Shown piece by piece: positions 41,850 through 48,594 of a DNA stretch of 64,000 nucleotides; position 1 is the stretch's first letter, and the number at the start of each line of letters is the position of its first letter. This DNA comes from Sphingomonas kyeonggiensis (GTDB lineage: Bacteria > Pseudomonadota > Alphaproteobacteria > Sphingomonadales > Sphingomonadaceae). The translations under genes were made by a program, and so were the position numbers. The notes under the pieces are model-generated. The model saw nothing but the letters and a program-made list of their open reading frames with translations. It ran no database searches and had not been told where the DNA came from. The stretch covers positions 62,001 through 126,000 of the forward strand of contig NZ_JAUSTJ010000003.1 of NCBI RefSeq assembly GCF_030812785.1, written 5' to 3'.

Positions 41850-42439
41850 GATCAGAAACTTACACGAGCCGGAAACGGTGCAGGTGCCTTCGGGAAACCG
41901 CATTGGGAACGGTTCGGGGATGCGAAGTTCCTGCAGGTTGCGAGACCGAAGTGCCGCCCAGGCGCTGCCGAGGTTTCGAGGACGGCGGAGCCCGGCTCGA
42001 CTGGAAGCAGAAAGCGGCACGCAAGTGCGGCTCGAAGCGAGAAGGACGGAACGGAAAGGGACGATGTCCCGGTTCGCGGAAACGGGTGCGCAAGTGCCCG
42101 GCTTCGGGGGCGGGGAAACGGACCACTGCGAGATCGGCCAGCCGGAAGCAGCGCGCAAGCGATGCGGAGGGACCTGGAAGGATCGAGCGGAGAAAAAGCA
42201 TCCAGCAAGGCTTCCGACTTCCGGCCCCCGGCCGGAGAGACGAAGCGGGCCGCCGGGGCTGGTAACCGCAACTCCCCTTCGGGGTGAGTGGAGAACGGCC
42301 AGCCTCGACGACCGACCCGAAGCTCGCATGCCCTTGCCGGCGCGAGTGGAGGAGCCGCCGAAACCATGCCGAAGATCCGTCCGGGTCCACGGCAGCAGTC
42401 CGGCGACACGGGGCCTGGCAGCAATGCCGGGCCCCTTTT
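41850..42439 (+). ncRNA. Candidate large structured non-coding RNA
   Basis: This ORF-poor, purine-rich + strand stretch between the cupin gene and osmC has many strong local hairpins with stable tetraloops: GCAC-GCAA-GTGC (42017-42028), GGGTGC-GCAA-GTGCCC (42084-42099), CGC-GCAA-GCG (42152-42161), GGGAC-GAT-GTCCC (42058-42070) and a UUCG-capped stem near 42275. The last is enclosed by GGCTGG (42258-42263) pairing with CCAGCC (42299-42304). It ends in a strong intrinsic terminator. Boundaries are estimates. I find none of the conserved blocks of RNase P RNA, tmRNA or SRP RNA. The short frames crossing it have no ribosome site or recognisable protein. Confidence 0.45.
42410..42439 (+). terminator. 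Rho-independent terminator
   Basis: GGGGCC-T-GGCA, loop GCAA, TGCC-G-GGCCCC forms a stem of 11 positions with one T-G wobble, followed by TTTT. It ends the gene-free region on the + strand; there is no coding gene immediately upstream, which supports a non-coding transcript. Confidence 0.8.
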
Positions 42440-42573
42440 GCGTTCTGCGGCGTGGCGGTTGGCCGGGCGCTCGGGGGGCGGCCTTCTCGCTCTCTTTCGC
42501 GGCGAAGGCTGGTGGCTTCGGAGGCCGTTCCGCACGCCGTGCGCGCCACCGATCTGCGCAAGAATTCGCAAGT

Positions 42574-42665
42574 CTGGGCCCCGGCCTTCGCCGGGGAGAA
42601 GCTTGTCCGAAAGACTGCCGCCTGCCCCATGGCACCGGCAAAGCAGGCGAAATCCTACATTGCAA
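42574..42665. repeat. Fragments of dispersed palindromic repeats before osmC
   Basis: Bases 42574-42596 form a GC-rich hairpin (CCCCGGC CTTC GCCGGGG core) identical over 23 bases to 47905-47927. Bases 42651-42665 (AATCCTACATTGCAA) are the exact reverse complement of 37737-37751, and similarity continues for several bases inward. This is a composite of two interspersed repeat families lying downstream of osmC. Confidence 0.65.
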
Positions 42666-42685
42666 GCGCCATGGGGCGGGGTGCC

Positions 42686-43111
42686 TCAGAGCAGGGTGGC
42701 GTCGAGCTTGCTCTCTGCCTTGAGCAGCTTGGAGACCGGGCAATTGGCATGGGCGCCGGCGGCCAGCGCCTCGAACTGCTCCTGGGCCAGGCCGGGGACG
42801 CTGGCCTTGAGGGTCAGGTCCGAGCGGGTGATAGTGAAGCCGTCGCCGTCCTGCTCGAGCTTCACGGCGGCGCTGGTCTCGATACTGCCCTCGCTGAAGC
42901 CGGCGCGGGCCAGGGCGAAGCTGAGCGCCATGGTGAAGCAGCCGGCATGCGCCGCGGCGATCAGCTCCTCCGGATTGGTGCCGGGCTCGTCGCCGAACCG
43001 GGTGTTGAAGCCGTAGAACTGGTCCGTCATCACGCCCGACTGGGTGGTGATGTGGCCCTTGCCTTCCTTGCCGAAGCCTTCGTAGCGGGCAGTGGCGGTA
43101 CGGGTCGTCAT
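42686..43111 (-). CDS. osmC: OsmC family peroxiredoxin
   Basis: This 141-residue thiol peroxidase reduces organic hydroperoxides. Both catalytic cysteines are present: AAAHAGCFTMALSFAL (about Cys 57) and GAHANCPVSKLLKAE (about Cys 124), with NPEELIAAAHAGC the usual OsmC spacing. The start MTTRTATARYEG was chosen because it matches family length; six more residues are possible. It is monocistronic. OsmC rather than Ohr is favoured by the ANCPVSK motif and the N-terminal GEGKGHITT-like strand, but the split is not absolute. Confidence 0.9.
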   Translation of the reverse strand: MTTRTATARYEGFGKEGKGHITTQSGVMTDQFYGFNTRFGDEPGTNPEELIAAAHAGCFTMALSFALARAGFSEGSIETSAAVKLEQDGDGFTITRSDLTLKASVPGLAQEQFEALAAGAHANCPVSKLLKAESKLDATLL

Positions 43112-43184
43112 GTCTCGGTTCTCCCTCATGGCCGGGCCCCTGATCTAGGGCATCAGGGCCCCGGCTTGAAGGTCCCCGTTCGGG

Positions 43185-43586
43185 TTAGCGGCAGCGCATC
43201 TCGCCCTTGTCGACGGAGGTGCCGACCGCACCGCCGGCCGCCGCGCCGATCAGCGCGCCGAGCACTTCGGAGCCACCCGGGGCAATGATCGCGCCGAGCA
43301 CGCCACCCGCCGCTGCGCCGACCACCAGGCCGGTGGTGCCGTCCGAGCGGCGGCAATAATAGCGGCCGTCCTGGCCCCGATAGACCCGGTCGTTGCGGCT
43401 CAGCCGATACTCGCGGTAGCTGCGGTCGTCGCGATAGTAGCGATCGGCATAATAGCCGCCATAGGACGGATCCGGGCGGTTATAGTCATAGCTGGAATAG
43501 CCATAGCCGCTGCCGGGGCGGCCGCCATAATCGGTACAGCCGGCCAGTGTCGCCGCGGCGGCGAGGCCCAGAATCAGGATACGCAT
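43185..43586 (-). CDS. Glycine-zipper 2TM lipoprotein, Tyr/Arg/Asp-rich
   Basis: A 133-residue lipoprotein with lipobox LAGC (Cys 17). A middle segment rich in Tyr, Asp and Arg (about 20-75) is followed by GRYYCRRSDGTTGLVVG and a glycine zipper (AAAGGVLGAIIAPGG, LGALIGAAAGGAVGTSVDKG), ending in EMRCR. It has the same layout as the 40823 protein, so the pair arose by duplication. GGAGGAGAG directly precedes the ATG. Likely in the outer membrane; function unknown. Confidence 0.82.
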   Translation of the reverse strand: MRILILGLAAAATLAGCTDYGGRPGSGYGYSSYDYNRPDPSYGGYYADRYYRDDRSYREYRLSRNDRVYRGQDGRYYCRRSDGTTGLVVGAAAGGVLGAIIAPGGSEVLGALIGAAAGGAVGTSVDKGEMRCR

Positions 43587-43654
43587 CTCTCTCCTCCTCC
43601 ATGGACCCGCTCGCATTGGGGAATGCACGGGGAGGCCGAAAGGTTTCGCAGCCA

Positions 43655-44041
43655 TTACAAAGACTCCGCACCCGGGCCGGCGGTGGCAAGGGCGGGGCGG
43701 AACTGCTCGCGCTCTGCGGCCGGGACCGGGGCGGTGGGATCGGGGCGGAAGGCGTCGAGGGCGCGCTCCGACCCGTCGGGATGGGTATCGCCCATCAGGT
43801 CGGTCGGCTCGGTGCCCTCCGAGGGGCGGCGCAACAGCCGCCATGTCCCGAACGCCGCCGCACCCAGCACCGCCACGGCGAGCGCGCCGAGCGAGGCGAC
43901 GCCCGCCGAATGCGCCGTGCGGTTCGCCGGGGCCCTGCTCGCCGCCGGAGTCTTGGCCCTGGGCTTGCGGGCCACCGGCTTGGCGGCGGTGGTGCGGCGT
44001 TTGGCAGGGGTGCCGGTGGAAGGCTTGCGCGGGGTCGCCAT
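43655..44041 (-). CDS. Small basic single-pass membrane protein
   Basis: The 128 residues start with a Lys/Arg/Thr/Ala-rich basic segment (about 1-45), then one hydrophobic helix (VASLGALAVAVLGAAAFGTW), then a polar Pro/Glu-rich tail. The AAAGGA eight bases before the ATG decides the start against an in-frame ATG seven codons upstream. No domain is recognised. The basic N-terminus facing the cytoplasm could contact DNA or lipid. Confidence 0.65.
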   Translation of the reverse strand: MATPRKPSTGTPAKRRTTAAKPVARKPRAKTPAASRAPANRTAHSAGVASLGALAVAVLGAAAFGTWRLLRRPSEGTEPTDLMGDTHPDGSERALDAFRPDPTAPVPAAEREQFRPALATAGPGAESL

Positions 44042-44134
44042 CGAAATTCCTTTCTGACTCAAGGGATTTCGACGGGAAACGGGCGGGCGGGGCGAGCGTT
44101 CCCGGCCCCGCCGCCCGGCGACCCATTGGCTTTG

Positions 44135-44665
44135 TCAGCCCTGTTCCTTGCCCGTGCACTCGCCGGTGCGCCTGGCATCGACAGTCGCCGAGAATTTGGC
44201 GCCGTCGCCCTCGGTCTTCACTTCGGTGTGATAGGTAGTGGCCGAGTAGTTGCCCTTCACCGTCATCACCTGCTTCTTGCCCTCGCGGGTGCAGGTCATC
44301 TTGGCGTCGATGGTGCCGCCGGCCAGGGTGAAGTGATCGTAGCGGCAGCTCTGGTCGCCGCCGAACATGCCGGCCTTGGGCGACTTGACGTCTTCCGGAG
44401 TCACGCAGCTGGTGACCGTCTGGCCCTGCTGCATCTTCTCCTTCATCGCCTTCGCCATCTCTGGCGGCACCTTGTCCATGTTCGGCATGTCCATGTCGGC
44501 GACGATCTTGCTCTCCCAGGCGCCGGGAGAGATGAAACTGCCCGATGCCGCCGCGGCGGCGACCTTGTTGGAGACTTCCTCGACCGAGGCATTCTTCGCC
44601 GTGACATTCGGCCCGGAATTGCAGGCCGCCAGCACCAGCGGCAACAGCATGACGATATGCTTCAT
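44135..44665 (-). CDS. DUF3617 domain lipoprotein
   Basis: A 176-residue lipoprotein with lipobox VLAAC (Cys 15). The mature part has the DUF3617 pattern: ISPGAWESKIVADMDMPNMD, TVTSCVTPEDVKSP, a Cys-containing CRYDHFTLAGGTIDAKMTC, and YSATTYHTEVKTE. Such small periplasmic proteins are common and of unknown role in sphingomonads. The start MKHIVML was chosen for its AAGGGG site; two upstream in-frame ATGs are possible. Confidence 0.8.
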   Translation of the reverse strand: MKHIVMLLPLVLAACNSGPNVTAKNASVEEVSNKVAAAAASGSFISPGAWESKIVADMDMPNMDKVPPEMAKAMKEKMQQGQTVTSCVTPEDVKSPKAGMFGGDQSCRYDHFTLAGGTIDAKMTCTREGKKQVMTVKGNYSATTYHTEVKTEGDGAKFSATVDARRTGECTGKEQG

Positions 44666-44851
44666 GGACATCCCCTTTTTCATTGGAACATGCCCCCACC
44701 CCCGGGGCGGACCATAGGCTGCAAGGATGTGCAGGCGAAACCATTGCCGTGCACGGCTGGTCGCACCAGGATACCGGACCGACCGATGCGGCGGGCAGCA
44801 CAAGACCCCCTTCCACGCGCATCGCGGAAGGGGGTCGAGAGGGTCTGGAGG

Positions 44852-45031
44852 TCAGTTGGCCGCGGTGCCTTCGCGCCGGGCGCGGGCAGTGGCGACCTGT
44901 TCCTGCCGTGCCGCCATGTCGAGCCATGCGGCTTCGGCGCGCAGGCATCGCTCGCGGACATTCTCGAGCGTGGCGAGGTCCGCTTCCGCCCTGCAACGGG
45001 CGGCCTGGGCGAGATAATCGGGCTGTGCCAT
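44852..45031 (-). CDS. Small helical hypothetical protein (59 residues)
   Basis: The product MAQPDYLAQAARCRAEADLA onward is almost wholly helical and rich in Ala, Arg and Glu, with two Cys. It lies between the cold-shock gene and the DUF3617 gene on the same strand. GGAG is placed eight bases before the ATG. Similar tiny proteins accompany sphingomonad stress genes, but I cannot name a family. Confidence 0.6.
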   Translation of the reverse strand: MAQPDYLAQAARCRAEADLATLENVRERCLRAEAAWLDMAARQEQVATARARREGTAAN

Positions 45032-45098
45032 GTGGCGCTGCTCCTGCCGGGAGGGGAGGAAAGGCGGCACTCCGGCAAGCGGAGGCCGCCGGCCCGGC

Positions 45099-45311
45099 CT
45101 ATTCCGCGGCGGAGAGGTTCGCCGCCGACGGGCGGCCGCGCTTGTCCTCTTCCAGATCGTAGGTCACGCGCTGGTCCGGGTTGAGCGTCGACATGCCCGA
45201 GCGCTCGACCGCGCTGATATGGACGAAATGGTCCTGGGTGCCGCCGTCCGGCTTGATGAAACCGAAGCCCTTGACGGCATCGAAGAATTTTACGGTGCCG
45301 GTGTGGCTCAT
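45099..45311 (-). CDS. Cold-shock domain protein (CspA family)
   Basis: A 70-residue single cold-shock domain RNA chaperone. RNP1 is KGFGFIKPD and RNP2 is HFVHISAVE, and the start is GTVKFFDAVKGFGFI. Family length is 65-72, which fixes the ATG at 45311 rather than an upstream in-frame ATG. The 186-base gap to the next gene on this strand leaves room for a long 5' leader, as in other csp genes. Confidence 0.94.
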   Translation of the reverse strand: MSHTGTVKFFDAVKGFGFIKPDGGTQDHFVHISAVERSGMSTLNPDQRVTYDLEEDKRGRPSAANLSAAE

Positions 45312-45462
45312 GGTAGATACTCCTGTGCGGCGCGCCAGAAGGTGGCGCGCTTCGCGCTGCAAGGGGCAGAAGGAGGGTCAAGGGAGCCGCAGGGCGCCGG
45401 AGGCCGTCAATGTGCGACTGAAGCGATGTGTCATGTGGGCGTAAACCGCCCGAAAAGCAAGG

Positions 45463-45484
45463 GCGGGGGCCGGAACGCCCCCGC
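45463..45484 (-). terminator. Rho-independent terminator after the 51-residue ORF
   Basis: An 8-bp GC stem (GCGGGGGC/GCCCCCGC) with a six-base loop lies 14 bases beyond the stop of the small ORF at 45498. On the - strand it is followed by CTTGCTTTT. It would isolate the small gene from the downstream cold-shock gene. Confidence 0.6.
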
Positions 45485-45497
45485 GACCACGCCTGTT

Positions 45498-45653
45498 TTA
45501 GCCGAGAACCTCGATCGCCGCGGCGCGGGCCACGGCGCAATTGCGCGGGCTGGCGAGCGGGAAGAGCCGACGATGCGGCGGCACGAATGCCTGGAACGGG
45601 TTCTTGCTGGTACGGGTAATCTGGGTTTCGTGGATCTTGTCGAAAAAGTTCAT
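45498..45653 (-). CDS. Small hypothetical protein (51 residues), easily missed
   Basis: The ORF begins MNFFDKIHETQITRTSKNPF and ends AIEVLG. It has a good AAGGAAACAC ribosome site before the ATG and its own terminator. It is basic overall with a hydrophobic C-terminal patch. No family is recognised. The AT-richer leader and the clean upstream/downstream signals argue that it is expressed. Confidence 0.55.
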   Translation of the reverse strand: MNFFDKIHETQITRTSKNPFQAFVPPHRRLFPLASPRNCAVARAAAIEVLG

Positions 45654-46009
45654 GTGTTTCCTTGTTTATGGTTCTTGGCTCATCGCGCTGAAGCGGGTGC
45701 ACGGCCGGGACGGCGCATGGCGCTCGCACAGGCGGATAAGCGGTGAAAAGGCGCTGCGGTTCCGTATCGCGGAAACGGTTCGCCGCACAAAAGCGGTGGG
45801 CGCCTGAAGACCATATAGCGAACATCGCCGGATTTTTCAAGCCGGGGCCAGATTCCTCCGATCCGGAGATGGTCGCCAAGCCCCCGCACCAAGCGGCTTG
45901 TTGCGCCGCCAGAACCGCTTTCGCCACGGGATCGGATGCATCCCTTGCTGCCCGCAAGCCACGGAATCGATAGGGGAATGGCCGAGCGGGGCGACTCTGG
46001 GAGAGACTC
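45654..46009. other. Gene-free interval (356 bp)
   Basis: This stretch separates the leftward small ORF from the rightward Udp-domain gene and must contain both promoters. It holds a small hairpin near 45762-45778 (CCGTATCGCGGAAACGG). I see no ORF with a ribosome site, no repeat matching others in the window and no clear promoter hexamers. Confidence 0.5.
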
Positions 46010-46579
46010 ATGACGACCGCGAACACCGCATCCGCCGTGATCACCAACAACAGCAGCAGGACCTTCGTCTCGATCGGCCTGTCGCACAAATATAGCGACG
46101 TATATTCGAGCCAGGCGAGCTGGGAGAACCTGGCCCCCGGCCAGACCACCAGCCCGGCACTGGCCGTGGAATATAATACCGGCTTCGGCACCACCGGCGA
46201 GGACTGGTGGTTCCTCCTCGCGGTCGATAGCCAGGGCAATGTCTGGAACACCGATCCCTCCAATGCCCGCTGGCTGTGGGACAAGACCGACTGGGGCATC
46301 GCCCATTTCGGCGACATCATCGCCACCGCGCTCGAGGTCGCCGGGCCCGAGACGCTGGGCGCGGGCGACATCGCCGGCGGGCTGGTCGACGTGCTGACCG
46401 CGGCGACCAACGACACCTCGGTCGAGGGATACAAGGAGTTCCTGCTGCGCGACGAGGATGCGGGTGGCACGGTGACGATCACGCTGACCGACGACACGAT
46501 CCAGTTCAGCGCGCCGAGCGGCACCGCCGACACGCCGCTGGCCCTGGCCCAGGCTGCGCCCAAGCCCGCCACCGCCTGA
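46010..46579 (+). CDS. Protein resembling the Udp ('up-regulated in daf-2') domain family
   Basis: This 189-residue soluble protein begins with AVITNNSSRTFVSIGLSHKY, then LAPGQTTSPALAVEYNTGFG, GEDWWFLLAVDSQGN and a late FLLRDEDAGGTVTITLTDDT. From memory this order of blocks matches bacterial proteins annotated as containing the domain first named from nematode daf-2 targets; I could not check. The fold is probably a beta sandwich like aegerolysins or actinoporins. There is no signal peptide. It is monocistronic with GGGAGAG before the ATG. Confidence 0.6.
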   Translation: MTTANTASAVITNNSSRTFVSIGLSHKYSDVYSSQASWENLAPGQTTSPALAVEYNTGFGTTGEDWWFLLAVDSQGNVWNTDPSNARWLWDKTDWGIAHFGDIIATALEVAGPETLGAGDIAGGLVDVLTAATNDTSVEGYKEFLLRDEDAGGTVTITLTDDTIQFSAPSGTADTPLALAQAAPKPATA

Positions 46580-46614
46580 CGCATGCCGGTCCGCGCCGTG
46601 GCCCCGGAGGTGGG

Positions 46615-47688
46615 TCATGGCGCGGATTGCTGGGGGAGCGCAGGGAGGGGCGCGGCGGCATCGGCCGGCGGGATGGCGAGCGCGGCGAACCAACGGTCGC
46701 GCGCCTCGGTCTCGACGCGGCGCCGCGCCTCGAGCCGGGCGCGCATCGACGCATCGACCGCTTCCTCCTCTTCCGGGCTCAGCTCGCGCTCGTAATCGGG
46801 CTGGCCATATTCGCTTGCCTCGTCGCCGTAGAAGTCGCGGGGCGGCGGGAAATGGGTGTGCCAGACGCGGAGATTGTCGTCCCACCAGACCGGCTCGTCC
46901 TCGTCCTCCACGCCCTGGGCAAAATCTTGAATCTCTTGAATCGCCATCGCGGGTGCGGGGGCGAGCGAGACCAACCCGGCGGCCTCGGCGCGGCGCCATT
47001 GTTCGCCGCTCCAGGCCTGGCGGGCATCGGGATCGAGATCGTCGAGCGCGAGCGGCTCGGCGAGATCGGTATGGGTGCGCAGCCAGCTATCGGCGCGGGC
47101 GAGCGCGCGGATGGGAGCGAGATCGTCCTCGCCGGCCGGCTCGACCCGGCGGGCGAGGAACAGCCCGGCGCGGGCCGGCCCGGCATCGCGCTCGATCAGT
47201 TCGAGGAACGGCTCGAACTCCTGCGCGACCAGCCGCGCGGCGGCATGGGTCGTCTCCTTCGCCGCCTTGTCGGCCATGCGATCGAGCCGGGCGAGCATCG
47301 CCATGCCGAGCCGGTTGTCGAAGCGGTGGCGCTCGACCTCGCTGCCGTCGGGCCGGGTGATCGTCTCGACCGTGCCGTGGAGCGCGCGCTCCATCAGCGT
47401 GTCGGCGAGGTGGTTGCGGGCATGGAGCGCCGCCGCCTGCCAGCCGATGCCGAACTGCGCGCCGCGGGCGGAGTGGCGAAAGGCATAGGCGGATTGCTGG
47501 GTAAGCCCGACCAGCCGGCACGCCTGGCCGACCGTCGCCCCGTCGGCGATCGCACGGAGGAACCGCGCCTGGTTCGCGCCGGACCAGCCGGCGATCCGCT
47601 GGGAGGGGGACTTGGTGTACTCTTCGACCGCCAGCTCGACGACGTCGTCATCGCCGTACGGGGGGAGGAAGTTCTGGTGCCTGGTCAT
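46615..47688 (-). CDS. Hypothetical protein with terminase-small-subunit-like helix-turn-helix N-terminus
   Basis: This 357-residue protein has an N-terminal helix-turn-helix-like segment: FLRAIADGATVGQACRLVGL followed by TQQSAYAFRHSA. It is similar in layout to phage terminase small subunits or transposase-type HTHs. A long mostly helical part rich in Arg, Ala and Glu and an acidic C-terminal third follow. No nuclease or ATPase motif is visible. It may be a phage-derived remnant domesticated in sphingomonads. Convergent with the Udp-domain gene; repeats and a toxin-antitoxin pair lie upstream. Confidence 0.7.
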   Translation of the reverse strand: MTRHQNFLPPYGDDDVVELAVEEYTKSPSQRIAGWSGANQARFLRAIADGATVGQACRLVGLTQQSAYAFRHSARGAQFGIGWQAAALHARNHLADTLMERALHGTVETITRPDGSEVERHRFDNRLGMAMLARLDRMADKAAKETTHAAARLVAQEFEPFLELIERDAGPARAGLFLARRVEPAGEDDLAPIRALARADSWLRTHTDLAEPLALDDLDPDARQAWSGEQWRRAEAAGLVSLAPAPAMAIQEIQDFAQGVEDEDEPVWWDDNLRVWHTHFPPPRDFYGDEASEYGQPDYERELSPEEEEAVDASMRARLEARRRVETEARDRWFAALAIPPADAAAPLPALPQQSAP

Positions 47689-47833
47689 GGGGTGGTCCTC
47701 TCGAGTCGGTTTGAGGACCGGTTAGGTATGCTGGATTGGGGGCTGTAGGACAGGGTTTTCTTGTTTTGTTCTTTTTTGGTTCGCGCAGAGGGGATTGGGC
47801 GCGGGGCTCGGAAGCGGATTTGCCAGAGCCGAT

Positions 47834-47927
47834 CCCCGGCGAAGGCCGGGGCCCAGCCTCGGCGAGCTCTCGATGGCGCGGGAACCTAACGAACGAGGCT
47901 GCAACTGGGCCCCGGCCTTCGCCGGGG
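47834..47927. repeat. REP-like inverted repeat upstream of the hypothetical protein gene
   Basis: Two 23-base arms (47834-47856 and 47905-47927) are reverse complements, each with an inner CCCCGGC/GCCGGGG hairpin. Inside them lies a second pair, AGCCTCG/CGAGGCT. The right arm is identical to 42574-42596. It sits 15 bp past the toxin gene stop and may terminate that transcript. Confidence 0.75.
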
Positions 47928-47942
47928 AGCTGAAGGGGAGCG

Positions 47943-48221
47943 CTAGGGATAGGGCTGGCGCGCGTGGATCAGCGTGAGGATTTCGATGGCGTGCGGAGTG
48001 ACGCGGTAGATCAGAAGGTAATTGGGATGCACGACCGCCTCGCGCGTTCCGGCGATACGGCCGGGGCGATGGAGCTCGGGATAATCGGGAAGGCGCTCGG
48101 CCGCGTGCATGATCGCGGCATGCAGGCGGATCGCGGCCGGCTTGTTGCTGGCACCGATATAGTCGAGGATTTCGAGCAGTGCCGCTTGGGCCTCGTCGTC
48201 CCAGACGACCGGCAGACTCAC
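47943..48221 (-). CDS. RelE/ParE-superfamily toxin
   Basis: A 92-residue toxin-like protein: VVWDDEAQAALLEILDYIGA, AAERLPDYPELHRPGRIAGTREAVVHPNYLLIYRVTPHAIEILTLIHARQ. The LLIYRV strand and IHARQ C-terminus are typical of ParE, which poisons DNA gyrase, rather than RelE ribonucleases. The GTG start overlaps the antitoxin stop by 4 bp, giving the usual antitoxin-toxin operon order. Complete, with no frameshift. Confidence 0.88.
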   Translation of the reverse strand: MSLPVVWDDEAQAALLEILDYIGASNKPAAIRLHAAIMHAAERLPDYPELHRPGRIAGTREAVVHPNYLLIYRVTPHAIEILTLIHARQPYP

Positions 48222-48388
48222 TTGTACTTGTCGAGGATCGCCTGCGCCTTCGCCATCACCTCGTCATGCGGGATACGCGGCTTGGTCGAGGCAAGCGCCT
48301 TCTCCACCTTGGCGCGAACCCAGGCATCATGCGCTTCTTCCTCCTCCGTGGAGGCGAACTCCGAGACGATGGGCGAGAGCTTTGCCAT
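48218..48388 (-). CDS. Antitoxin partner of the ParE-type toxin (56 residues)
   Basis: The ORF MAKLSPIVSEFASTEEEEAH to AQAILDKYK is short, acidic in the middle and helical. It includes the DDAWVRAKVEKALA-like segment (here HDAWVRAKVEKALA) and IPHDEVMAKAQ seen in many ParD-like antitoxins of proteobacteria. It overlaps the toxin GTG by 4 bp. The N-terminal part would bind DNA for autoregulation and the C-terminal part would cover the toxin; both are inferred from family. Confidence 0.8.
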   Translation of the reverse strand: MAKLSPIVSEFASTEEEEAHDAWVRAKVEKALASTKPRIPHDEVMAKAQAILDKYK

Positions 48389-48594
48389 GGGGGGGAATAT
48401 AACGAAGCGGGGGTGGCGGGGGAAGGCGCGGGCGGCGGGATGTGTCCGGAATGGAGAAAGTCAGGCCTGACCGATGGTTGTCGCTCTTCAAACTTCTGAG
48501 GGGAGGCCGTCTGCTTTCTCCCAAGCAAGCCGACGATACGCTGCGAAGCAGCTCCCGGCGTGTTGGGCAAAATGAGGAGAATGAAGCACCGAGC

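Noticed and set aside
41737..42700. Gene-free region with a DnaA box considered as a replication origin
   Set aside because: Only one box is present, there is no AT-rich unwinding element, and none of the usual alphaproteobacterial origin neighbours is near.
41878..42723. Overlapping short open frames in all phases across the region between the cupin and osmC genes
   Set aside because: None has a ribosome site, a recognisable domain or a composition like the real genes; several frames are open at once, as expected for GC-rich non-coding DNA.
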